From assembly GCA_944472155.2 (NCBI GenBank), contig OX235273.1, positions 80,470,793-80,534,792 on the forward strand: 64,000 bases of DNA, written 5' to 3'. Source of the stretch: Trichobilharzia szidati. Taxonomy: Eukaryota; Platyhelminthes; Trematoda; Strigeidida; Schistosomatidae. Position 1 is the stretch's first letter. Each line of letters opens with the position of its first letter. Shown here piece after piece: positions 34,382 to 44,667 of this stretch. The position numbers and the translations under genes are program-made. Under the pieces are notes generated by a model. The model was not told the DNA's origin and did no database searches. It was given only the letters and a program-made list of their open reading frames with translations.

Positions 34382-34570
34382 TTAATCAATATGGTAAATT
34401 TGATCAAAAACGATACCTTTTTTTGATGGAGCATTAGAGATGATAATTTTGGGCGAGCTTAAAGAATCATGGCCAAAGCTAAGGTCTTTCAAAAGTTTAC
34501 CTTCAACATTTTTGCATCTGAATTCTGATTGGTCGTTCAAGGTCATCGTAGTTTTGGTTATGACTTCATT
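34382..34570 (-). CDS. Possible exon or gene fragment, unidentified
   Basis: About 60 residues ending at a stop at 34,382, with TLNDQSEFRCKNVEGKLL and SKKGIVFDQIYHID. It reads like coding sequence but has no recognised family. A diverged SINE-A adjoins it. Confidence 0.25.
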   Translation of the reverse strand, partial: NEVITKTTMTLNDQSEFRCKNVEGKLLKDLSFGHDSLSSPKIIISNAPSKKGIVFDQIYHID

Positions 34571-34796
34571 AAGAGAAGCACTGAAAACCTGGGGATATTG
34601 AACAGTTGTTTCGTTCTTGTGCGAGACTCTTCGGCAGTATGCAGCCAACCGCAGATCGAACACAGGACCTTAAGGTTACAAACAAATTTGTAAAACATTC
34701 AGTCACTAGGACATAATTCCATTGATTCTAACTTCTGCTATACTGGGTGATATCCGGCCAATAACATCGGGAGTATCTGTCGTCACGCCCAAAATG
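34571..34796 (-). mobile_element. SINE-A, diverged
   Basis: It keeps the order tail, hammerhead remnant (CCGAAGA, GAAACAACTG), eroded tRNA boxes, and a 5' part ending CGTCACGCCC. The core C-to-C-C change argues against ribozyme activity. Confidence 0.65.
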
Positions 34797-35769
34797 GGTG
34801 AAACTCACTGATCATGATTTCCCACCAGAGCTTTAGTCAACTAAATCCTGTAGTGGAGTCACTATTAAGTACTGTATTAATGGTAGGCTACTTTGCCTTA
34901 AAATATATATAATATACTTTGACCATACTAACTTTTCTTATTCATTTTGATGTTCTGATCTTAATCGAACAAGAATCGGATAGTAAGTTAAAAAACAACA
35001 ACTTAAACTGTATGGTTAGTCAGAGTGAGACGAATATCTTCTTTCTATGTTTATTGTTGAACATATAAATACTTGGAATAGCTACTTAGTGTTGATTTAA
35101 TAGAGACTTTCAATCTTCTTCTTCTCCTCACAGTTTGACTATACTACGCTTACTGTTGAGGCGTATTCCTTCTGAGTTGACTTCGAATTTTGAAATAGTT
35201 TTCTGTCCTTGGCTTTCCCCCCCACCTCTAGTATTACTATAGCTATCCTTCAGGTTTATTGAATCCTATATTGTTTATAGTTTAATCAATGCTTAACTAT
35301 GAATAATATTTTAATACATCACTAGTGGCCACACTATGCCTGAAAAATTAGAATTCAATGATTTCTCCTAGTCATTGTTCTAGTAGTGATTTTCTGAATT
35401 GGTATTAGCTTAAACGGTATGAAGGGGATACTGAATCAAAATTGTAGCCCATGTAAGTATTTGTTTTTATATTTCCTCACTTTGCTGTGGAAGTTCGACT
35501 TCAAATGACTTACACTTGTGAATTATTTTTCAATTTTTCTAAACGATAAGAATCAGCGTTAAACAGGCAATAGATCTAGGAGTTAATGTGTCCGGTTACA
35601 TGATGCCTCGTTTGTTTTGCATGAATCCAACTGTAAGAATTATCTGTTTTATTTTGGTTAGGAAAGTTTTGTTTTTCTTCTCAAACGACGATTACTTACG
35701 ATAAAGCTATTGGGAGAATCCTATCATTTCCTTCTGCTCTCTACTCTTTTTCAAACTCAGGTAAGTAGT
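34797..35769. other. No assignable feature
   Basis: AT-rich. A strong donor-like CAG/GTAAGT lies at 35,757-35,764 on the plus strand, but no convincing exon leads into it. Confidence 0.35.
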
Positions 35770-35784
35770 ATTTTACACACATTA

Positions 35785-35940
35785 ATTACAGTATGTGGCA
35801 TGATATTGACTGATATGGGCAGTTTCAGGAGACACATGACAGCCAACAGGTATTTGCCGGCCATACCAAGATGATCTAAACTCTGGATGGCCATTTTGCT
35901 TGTACATGGAATCAAGATAATTAGCAGTATAATTTTCAAG
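35785..35940 (-). CDS. Possible exon, unidentified
   Basis: Minus-strand frame of about 50 residues with NYLDSMYKQNGHPEFRSSWY and GRQIPVGCHVSPETAH. Composition is protein-like; no domain is recognised. A foldback SINE-A has inserted at its 5' side. Coding status is unproven. Confidence 0.27.
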
Positions 35941-36336
35941 TATTGGTTTTGTAGGGATTTTGTTTGATTGCATGGAGGATTTCATCATGAGCTGACATCA
36001 GTTAGAAAACCACTGGAAAACCTGGGAGTACTGGACAGCTGTGACCAGTGGGGTACAGCAGGTTAAAGATGAGGCAGTAACTCATCGAAGAAGACATTAC
36101 GAAATGGTCGTGCTATATTATGAATTGGGAGAAGTTAGAATTCAAAGACCATTGGATCGGGCCCCAGTGGCTCAACGGTCTACGAGCTCGCCATGTAACC
36201 AGAAGGTCCTGGGTTCGAATCCCGGTGGATGCGTGCTGATGAAGAGTCCCAAACTAGGACGAAACAGTTGTCCAGTACTCTCAGGTTTTCCAGTGGTTCC
36301 ATAACTGATGTCAGCTCATGATGAAATCCTCCATGC
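35932..36336. mobile_element. SINE-A foldback insertion, 13-bp target duplication
   Basis: AATTAGCAGTATA occurs at 35,919-35,931 and 36,337-36,349. A minus-strand 3' part with the full tail (35,932-36,041) joins a plus-strand unit (36,042-36,336). The two share about 75 bp as inverted repeats. The plus unit has clean boxes (GTGGCTCAACGG, GGTTCGAATCCC) and a nearly intact hammerhead; only the first core base differs (ATGAAGA). Confidence 0.87.
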
Positions 36337-36688
36337 AATTAGCAGTATACTCAGAGTTTTTTCCTTTAAAGGGTAAAACTGCCTGAATTAACTTATTTCC
36401 AGTCCTATTACACAAAAACCAAGTTACGTACCACAGTCGTTGTCAGTTTTAAGATTATATTCCATTTTACAAGATATTATCTAAAATCAGGCGATCTAAA
36501 TTCAACAGGAGGTAAGATAAGAACTAATTTTATCCATTAAATATTATTTGCTTTGTATTTCCTTTCACTAGATAGCACAAAAACAGCTGTATGGAAGGTT
36601 TCACAAGATTTACGCAGAAATTCAAGGTCCTCAAATGTTTAGCTAATAACTGATGTGGAAACACTTAATTCATCAACCGTCAGTAATT

Positions 36689-36857
36689 TGATTGGTTGGA
36701 GGATTTCATCATGAGCTGACGTCATTTAGAGAACCATTGGAAAACCTGCAAGGAGTACTGCACAGCTGTTTCGTCAGCCTAGTTTGAAACTCTTCAACAG
36801 CACGCACCCACCATAGGGGTTCGAACCTAAGACCTTGCAGTTACAAGGCGAACTCAC
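36689..36857 (-). mobile_element. SINE-A, 5'-truncated
   Basis: Flanked by CAGTAATT at 36,681-36,688 and 36,858-36,865. It runs from the tail through a hammerhead remnant (TTGAAGA, GAAACAGCTG) to the B box and stops inside the tRNA head. Confidence 0.8.
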
Positions 36858-37191
36858 CAGTAATTAGTCTAATTAACTTTACTTTGCTTAAAGAACAAGA
36901 TTTGCATCTTCAGCACTCACATCAAATCAGTCAGTTCTTCTATATGATTCAGAGACCTGGTATGTCACCTAACGCATTTCGAATAGCCTGCTTCAAACTT
37001 TCATCAACAGCTGTCTTCGCTGGCTAGAAAGAGTTGGCAACAGGGGAAGGATTCTGCTGTGCAACGAGCCAACTAAGAATATATTGTTCAACAAATATAC
37101 AGAGTGAAATGCAGATAGATCGCGTACATGCTAAGGAGACTGTCGACTGCTATTGCTCAACTGGAACCCGAATGCCAAACGAGTTGGATGT

Positions 37192-38533
37192 CTGTCTGTC
37201 TGGATTCAACATAGAACTTGGAACCGAAGTGCAGCAGTTCCAGTTGCCACGTTCCAAATAGCGCACAAAGGTAGACAAGAAGATGAGTGGAGGGAATCAA
37301 TAGAGTTTCGACAAGTATAAGGGTGAAACAGAATGAGTAATGGTAGAAAGGAATATGAAAGATTACAGAGACTGAATACATCTGCGTAAGCCATTGACAA
37401 CGATTTTGAGCCATTTCACCTATTGTCTCCAGCCATTGATTCTTAGAGTCCCGATGGCGGGCCCCAACCCGGAAGTCTGTATCTCCCTCCCTACCTGACT
37501 CAGTTTAACTGTCAGGGATTTCATGGATTGATGAGGCCATGTTTTTGTTTGGCCACCACTTACTCTTTTCCAACCTGCACCTATATCAGCTAGTAATGCC
37601 CGTCGGTATGGGGGAGGCGATGGTTAGGCATGCGCAGCACGTGACCTAGCCATCTCAATCTATGTAACTTTATAGTCTCTTCGATTGATTTTCCCTCTCT
37701 GCCCAACACTATACGCCTAACGTCAACATTACTTACCTTATACCTTATGCCACCTAACGTGAGAAAGAGATCGTAGACATCTATGATCAAAAACAGTCAA
37801 CCTTTTCATGTCTTCAACTCGTATTGGCCATGTCTCAGAGCCATAGAGAAGGACGGAGCGAACTACTGAGCAGTACACACGTCCCTTGGTTGATAGTCGT
37901 ATGTCACGCCTACGCCAGAGATGGTGTAAGTTAGCGAAAGCAGTCCGAGCTTTTTGAATCCGTGCTGAGATTTCGTCGCCAATCAGTCCGTTGGTGCCGA
38001 TACAACTTCCCAAATAGGTGAAGTGGTCAACATGTTCTATCACTTCACTCCCTATCACTAAGCTAGTAGTTGACGTAGTCCAGTCCTGTAGCAGCATCTT
38101 ACATTTTATAGGGGCGAATCGCATGCCAAACATACGAAGATTGCTGCTCAAGGTGTTCAGAAGACTCTGCATTTTGTCAGCATCCTCCCCTAACAGGACT
38201 ATGTCATCTGCATATTCTAAGTCCATAAGACTATTCCCTGGTAACAAGTCGATTCCTAAGTCGTTAAGTTCAGTTAAGGATACTTCCATTAGCATATCTA
38301 TGATGAAGTTAAACAGAAAAGGGGAAAGTGGACATCCTTGACGGACACCACTGGTTGTTATCAATTCAGATGACAATTCCCCATAAGCCCTTACACAGCT
38401 ACGTGAGTTTGAGTAGAGTGCCTTGATTAGTGCAATGTACTTTCTTGGCACTCCCTTCACAATCAAACATTGCCATAGTACCTCTCTATCCACGGAGTTG
38501 AAGGCCGCCTTCAAGTCAAGAAATATGGCAATT
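37192..38533 (-). mobile_element. RTE-1 LINE, 5'-truncated
   Basis: 1342 bp, closely similar to the 17.9-21.6 kb copy. GTTGGATGT occurs at 37,183-37,191 and 38,534-38,542; the second overlaps RTE-1 sequence, so microhomology may have helped the 5' join. The main frame (37,738-38,589) has FLDLKAAFNSVDREVLWQC, VRQGCPLSPFLFN, LEYADDIVLLGEDADK and FTYLGSCIG. A frameshift lies near 37,740. Confidence 0.9.
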
Positions 38534-39000
38534 GTTGGATGTGGTTCTGAGGGTGACATGGAGGAGACCATGTGAGAGTCTTTGGGCACTCCTGGAGCCA
38601 GTTAAAGAGGACTTCAGAGAACAAGATAAAATAGAGGTATGATGCTGAAAATCTATGTTCCACTTGGAGTCTAAAGAAATAAAAAATAAATAAGTAATAA
38701 AACTTTAAGCGCTTATTCCAAGATGTTTTATAATTCAAAAAAACCAGGCAACTGTGTTGATTACTTCAGGTTCAAATATCAAGGAGATTAGCCAGAGTGA
38801 TTTTTCGATTGACGATTTTTTGTCACTTTATGTCCTTCAATCTGTCGAATACCGACTTGTTTGATAGACAGAGGAAGAGTTAAAAATTCTCAAGTTATTG
38901 AGGCATTGTAGAATACGTGAAATTGCGTGCTAATATATTTTTGCTGAATATCGCTGATATACTATTGTCATAATTTACTTTTTAGCTTATTTATTATATT

Positions 39001-40262
39001 ATTATTGTTTCCTTTAATTTCTAGAGGAACATAGGGCTTCAGCCGTGCGTCTCCATTGCGCTCGGTTCTCTGCTAGAGTCTTCACCTGTCTCCAAGTCTG
39101 CCCACACGTTTTCATCTCCTCTTCACATGACCTCCTCCAAGTCACTCTTGGACGACCAACTTGCCACTTCCCTTTCGGTTTCCACTCGAGCAATGGCTTG
39201 TCTAGTGATGTCACTTGATGGATGGTTTCCTCAGAGTATGACCAGCCAATCCATCTCCATTTCTTCCTGCATATTTGTTTCACAATTGGTTCCTGGTTGT
39301 TTCGCTCCCAGAGATCTCTATTGCTGATCTTTTCTGACCGGCCATCTGATCTTGAGTTGTATTGAGCGAAGACAACTGTTAATGAAGGTCATTAGTTTGT
39401 TTGAGATGCTCTTTATGACGCGCAGTGCAAGTCTCTGATCCGTATAGTAGCACTGACTGACTTCACATTGGAGTTGAAAATCCGGATCTTATTTTCGATG
39501 CTGAGTGCTGATGATCTCCACACAGACTTGAGAGTAGTGAAAGCTTGTCTTGCTTTCCCGATCCTCGCTGCTTTGATATCCTCGTCAGTTTCGTCTGCCT
39601 GTAGTTGAAACGATGCTTCCCAGGTCGGTGGGTAAAAGAGGTTGTTTCTTTCAGGTTCCTCCCATTTATGCTGATTGTTGTCTGTTGTTGTTGTTCTTGT
39701 CCGGGAATCTTCATAACCTCTGTTTTCTCTATGTTCACCTGAATTCCTATCTTCTATGGATGCTTCTTCTGCCAACTTGTTGCTTTTCACTTGCATATCT
39801 TCCAGTTTGTGTGAAATCAGACGTATATCATCGGCGAAGTCCAGATCCTCCAATTTTTTTGTGTGAGTCCATTTTATGCCTGTTTCCTCATTGTTCATCG
39901 CTGTCTATCGCATTATCCAATCTACTGCAATCAGGAAAATCATTGGAGATAGTTGGCAGCCTTTTCTTACTCCCGTCTTCACTTCTTCGAAGGATTCCGT
40001 AAGTTTCCTGCTGTGGATTACTTGGCATGCAGCATTATTGTACAGCTGTTGGATGAGATGTATAATTGTCGATGGCGTAGCGTAGTAGTTTCCAAATCAC
40101 CTCTCGATCGACGCTGTCAAATGCCTTTTCAAAGTCGATGAAGTTGAGATAGAGAGGTGACTGCCATTCTAAGCTTTGTTCAATGATGATCCCTAATGTG
40201 GCGATTTGATCAATACATGACTTGTTTCTCCTGATACCAGGAAAAACTGGTTGACAGCATAA
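39001..40262 (-). mobile_element. RTE-2 LINE, 5'-truncated
   Basis: Minus strand. 39,413-39,898 encodes part of the RT after the palm (LEDLDFADDIRLISHK, an ADD catalytic motif); 39,014-39,283 encodes the end with KWQVGRPRVTWRRSCEEEM and AENRAQWRRTAEALC, a pattern usual at RTE C-termini. The 3' end is GGAACATAGGGCTTC near 39,030 next to an ATT-rich run. Frames are broken in several places. Confidence 0.82.
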
Positions 40263-41104
40263 GGCATGCTGCTAATGCATTAGAATACTAGAATACTGAA
40301 TACTAGTTCAGTCATAATCCTATGTACTTTGAATGATTTAACAACATGTCTTATACTTTCAGCCGAAAAACTAAGGATATCTTGTCACGAGATTCGAGAT
40401 AGCTACGCCTTTTTAACACCCTTCCCTTAAATTGAAAGCTTTGTATTTGTTTGTTTGTTTGTGTGTGTGTGCGACAATAACACAAAGCTTTTCTCATACT
40501 TTATAGTTCTATAACACTGCAACATATTTTTTTTATTACATTTTATCACATGAATACATCTCGAAATCTATTTACAAGGTGGTTGATTCGATTTATTTCG
40601 GTCTTCAACATTCCACTAATGATATTTGATATCATGACACACCTAAAGAATACTCAGGGCGCATTAATTATGTAAGGTATATTATATTTCCACATAGTAT
40701 AATCCAGTTAAGACTATAGGTTTATAGGCTTTAGAGTTGTTTCTAAGTTTAAATTTATTTTCTTAGTTGACAGAAATTCAACTTAAGACTTGGAATGAAA
40801 TAATTGCATAGTCATCTACATAATAAAATAAGGATAAAAGTTAGTAGAAGTGAATACAAAGACATTCTGGTGTGATCTTGGGTGCATAATGTTGAAGAGG
40901 CCCAAACTACGACGAGTGGTGGTCTGTTGCTTTATGACGAAATCAGTGTTAAGATTAATCCAAATCCCCACAAAGTGACTGAAGTTTTGGTGGAAAGTTG
41001 TAACCAGTGTGGTCCACAATGTCACGATAAAATCGATCCTAATAGAATAAATGGGCTAGCAGTAACGGTATATCACGAAATGACGAAGAATTCATGAGAC
41101 ACTG
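40263..41104. other. No assignable feature
   Basis: AT-rich with a short TTTG/TG simple repeat near 40,446-40,470. The stretch near 40,895-40,940 faintly resembles SINE-A. Confidence 0.35.
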
Positions 41105-41830
41105 AGTCCAGAATCAAAAGGCTGAATGGTAAACGGGCTGGCATCGTAATCTGAAGGTCTCGGGTTAGATCTGACTGAATGGTTACAACACAGAACTTTG
41201 CACCGATGTGCAGCAGTTCGAACTGACACACTTCACTCACCACACAAAGCCAGAGAAGAAGAAGAAAGCTAAAAGAAACGCAAAATAGAGATAGTAAACA
41301 GAGATATGAGGCGAAAAAATAGGAACATGAAAGAACAATAGATTTTTGTTGGATATTATAAATCGCAAAGAGTGAATGCATCTACACCAGCCATTGATAA
41401 CGATTTTGAGGCATATCAGCAAATTGTCTCTAGCCTCCATTGGGTTTTCCTATCCCAAGGACCCTGATCAAGAAGCCATTCTACATGTTCCTACGTGGCT
41501 TAAACTAACTGTATGTGGATTTCATTGACTGATGAGGCCATGTTTTGGTTTGACCACCACTGGCTATTTTCCAACCTGACCCTATGTCAGCTAACATTAC
41601 CCATCGAGGAAGGCGATGAGTAGGCATGCGTAACACATATCCTAACTATCTCAGTCGATGTAACTTCACAGCCTCATCGGGTGAGATCTTTAGTGGGATT
41701 GTGGATGTACACTGGTGAAAAGCCCCAGAGTAGGACGAAACAACTGTCCAACAACAACTGTTTTCAGTGATTATCTAAATGATTATGGTTCGTAACGAAA
41801 TCTACATTGAAAATAAATCATTTATCGTAA
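41105..41830 (+). mobile_element. SINE-A, old, split by RTE-1
   Basis: The head (41,113-41,172: GGCTGAATGGTAAACGG, then CTCGGGTTAGATCT) and the hammerhead remnant with tail (41,690-41,830: GGACGAAACAACTGTCC) are separated by an RTE-1 fragment at 41,173-41,683. Confidence 0.6.
41173..41683 (-). mobile_element. RTE-1 3' end fragment inside a SINE-A
   Basis: 511 bp with GATGTGCAGCAGTTCGAAC, GAATGCATCTACACCAGCC and the C-terminal coding region. AGATCT at 41,167-41,172 and 41,684-41,689 is the likely target duplication. Confidence 0.72.
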
Positions 41831-42159
41831 AACTTCACGAGACACTGAGAAAGAGGATAATTCTCACCAAGATGGGACAATTTATATGAAGATATAACGC
41901 TTGAGCTGAACCTGAGTCATATATTTATGTATATATATTGGCTACTTGTTAATGATCTGTTTCAGTTTTCTCGTGAACATGACCAAAAAATCAATAACTA
42001 TTCAACTGATTTATATCCACAACTATGTGCTATCGGTTACCGGTTCCATTTCAGTTGTCACTAATCAACGTGGGATATTTATCACCTTAAGGAAACACTG
42101 GCTGACTTGATGATTCACATTTCTTACTGATGTCAGTAACTTTTCAGGTAAATTGTTTT

Positions 42160-42393
42160 ATTCCTTTACGTTCCCAGTGGAAAATAGTGCTTCAAGCTAT
42201 AGCTTTGAAGCTTCAGTAGCGGGGGGGGGGGGATTTTATGGAATGGGTTTGCTAGCCTCACGCCCAACCTTCCCCTTTATCGGGCTTACTACCGGCTTAG
42301 CGAGGTAAAGGCGTGCTACGGCCGGTTGTCGAACCCTGAATCACATGCGTGGTTGGCGAGCGTTTACCGCTGAACCATTGATGTTCACAGGTA
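42160..42393 (-). mobile_element. SINE-B with a G run
   Basis: Tail, body (GCTAGCCTCACGCCCAACC) and eroded head (GGTTGTCGAACCC) are in order. A run of about 14 G at 42,219-42,233 sits in the body. Confidence 0.75.
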
Positions 42394-42926
42394 AGTTAAT
42401 TGGTTTGAATGTGATTCTGAGTAAGATTGAATTATGAGTACAAATCGGTGAGTTGATGGTGTAACCTACGGTGTCATTGTTATTAAAATTCACTGTCTAA
42501 AATAAGACGTTGACAAATAGTGTGTAGGTGTGTGGTAGTAATTAGGATGTGTTCAACCAACGTTTAATAAAAATCCTCACAGAAGTTACATGGACAGACA
42601 ATCTGACTAGTCAAGGTTTTAATGGAAAGGGTTGGGGGTGGGGGGACAAAAAAGCATCGGGTAACAGTATGAAGTAAGCAGATGAAAAGGGAAAAGACGA
42701 TGATGAAAATAACATGAATGACGAGAAGAACTCGAATACTTTATGCGCATTGAATTTTTAATGTAGCATTGTCGTATTTTATGACTGTTGAGAATCATTT
42801 ACTAAGCAAATAATTCTTCAAATGTTCGGTTACTCTTACTAGTATGCAGTAAAGTGCGTTAAATAACTGGATTATTAACATTGACTGCCTCCAAATTTTA
42901 TTTAGATGAAACAGGCTATGAGAACG

Positions 42927-42930
<4 letters not shown>
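42394..42930. other. No assignable feature
   Basis: AT-rich, no recognised repeat or gene. Confidence 0.35.
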
Positions 42931-42962
<32 letters not shown>

Positions 42963-43277
42963 TGCAGACATGATATCCAGCTAGAGGTCGAGGGCCGTGT
43001 GTACGGCGCATCAGTTCGCTCGATCCTGCTTAACGGCTGTGACACACATCCATTGGAAGTGGCAGATACGAAAAGGATAGCTGCCCTTAACTACAAATGT
43101 TTGCGTTCTGTCTCCCATGTTAAGTGGTATAATATTGTGAGAAATACAGAGTTTTGGCGTAGTGTGTAAGGGAAGAGTAATCGATGAGTACGTGAAGGTG
43201 AATACACTGGGACTGCTAGGATATGTGTTGCGCATTCTGAACCATCAACCACCATATATATATATATATATATATAT
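42931..43277 (+). mobile_element. RTE-1 internal fragment between two (TA)n runs
   Basis: (TA)n at 42,931-42,960 and 43,255-43,277 enclose about 290 bp of plus-strand RTE-1 (RHDIQLEVEGRVYGASVRSIL, CLRSVSHVKWYNIV, then a frameshifted LLGYVLRILNH). It lacks both element ends, so it did not arrive as a normal LINE insertion. Confidence 0.75.
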
Positions 43278-43284
43278 CACTGTA

Positions 43285-43790
43285 TGGGTAAGTAAAGGTG
43301 TAGTAAAAACCATCAGCAGTTCGATATTAGACCATCTGGTCAAAACCGGCCACAAAGCCAGCATTGAAGAATCCTTTTCTATCATCTACCGGGTGCCAAA
43401 AACACCGAAGCACCGCATGCTCCAAACAGCAGAGGCTATCGCAATTCGCGTGAAACAACTAGTGCTTTGTGTGCAGAAGAAGCAAGTCCAGACCCTACTA
43501 CTGCCCTGGCCTTCAGTGGAGACTATAAATTCATGAATTTGTAATATTATTTTTCATAATTCTTCTGACATTCAGTTTATTGTTATGTTGATGCTATTGA
43601 ACTGTAATCTATTAATATTATTGATTCGATGTTATTTAAACAACATTAATGTTGTTCATAACACTAATTCATTCATTCACTATCATGTGTATATATAGTT
43701 GTAGAGCCTGATGATGAAAGGGTTATCGAAAAGAGTTTTCTTTGTTCAGTAACCATTCTTTTGAAAATATATTGATTGGTTTATTTTTTT
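43285..43790 (+). mobile_element. PLE-2, 3' end
   Basis: Plus-strand end of the GIY-YIG region (SSILDHLVKTGHKASIEES, then TAEAIAIRVKQLVLCVQKK), stop near 43,535, and the 3' UTR with AACAACATTAATGTTGTT near 43,645. It is highly similar to the minus copy at 27.0-27.4 kb. A hammerhead-like motif is at 43,704-43,747. Confidence 0.82.
43704..43747 (+). ncRNA. Hammerhead-like motif, PLE-2
   Basis: GAGC, CTGATGA, 13 nt, GAAA, AAGAGTTTTCTTT, GTTC. Helix III has mismatches compared with the copy at 26,969-27,012. Confidence 0.4.
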
Positions 43791-44220
43791 GAGAAATGAA
43801 CTCTGTGCAAGCATGTTAAATTTGTTTCTGTAGATATACTTAATAATCACTTTGGCCTGCAAGCAGTTGATGAGAAGCCAACAGATATTTATAGATTTTC
43901 ATGTGCATTATTATAGATTATTGTGAGCAAACAAACACAGTCTTCTGATTGATGGTTTCTTGTTGAACGTTAATCTTTCATCTCTGTGTGGCCGTTTCTT
44001 GAAGTTCAGATTATCTATCTGCACATTGTATCCGCCTACGCAAAGTCTGCTGTGATTGGTTGTTGAGTTAGTCTTTCTTCTTATTTTTCTCATGACCAAT
44101 ATTGGGGACGTACACATTGACGTAAATTACTATCTGCCAATTTTGGCTAGCAGCCAGCCCTCATTGCAATACTATTTTATTCTTCAAAAACTGCCGTTCT
44201 TGCTTTTTTCGAAATCATCT
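43791..44220 (-). mobile_element. LTR-1 fragment inside a PLE-1 terminal repeat
   Basis: 43,791-43,881 and 44,165-44,220 match a PLE-1 terminal repeat (AATGAACTCTGTGCAAG, GTTGATGAGAAGCCAAC; ATTTTATTCTTCAAAAAC). Between them 43,882-44,160 matches the solo LTR at 58,334-58,637 (TGTATCCGCCTACGCAAAG, ATATTGGGGAC, TTTTGGCTAGCAGCCAG) but lacks clean ends and target duplication. Confidence 0.6.
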
Positions 44221-44667
44221 CCAATGGTTGTGCACTCTTATTAATATTTATCAAAAACGTACGTTAGTATATTATTGCGTGATAAGGAGGAGGAGGAGGT
44301 AGCCTATCTGATACGCTTAATCAGAAGTGCTTTCTTAAGGTGACAAATTACTCCATTATCCATGACACAATGGAAGTGTGAGTCTGAAATTTGATAAGTC
44401 GAAAGCTGTTATGAAATGGGAAGCAAAGTAGTTGGGTGTTCACTAAAAAAGTGTGAAGAAGATGAGAAAAGAACTTAGTGGAATGTGAAAATAGAACATG
44501 TACGATTGATAACTGTGAATTATCTATTAAAAATGAAATCGAATTACTAAGAAACAGTTTACCAGCACCGTATTACAAGGGACTGAGCAAATCTTTTCCG
44601 CTCATAGACTTCGGGGTTATACTGACGAAATAATAACTAGTAAATTACTGATAGTTATACATTATCA

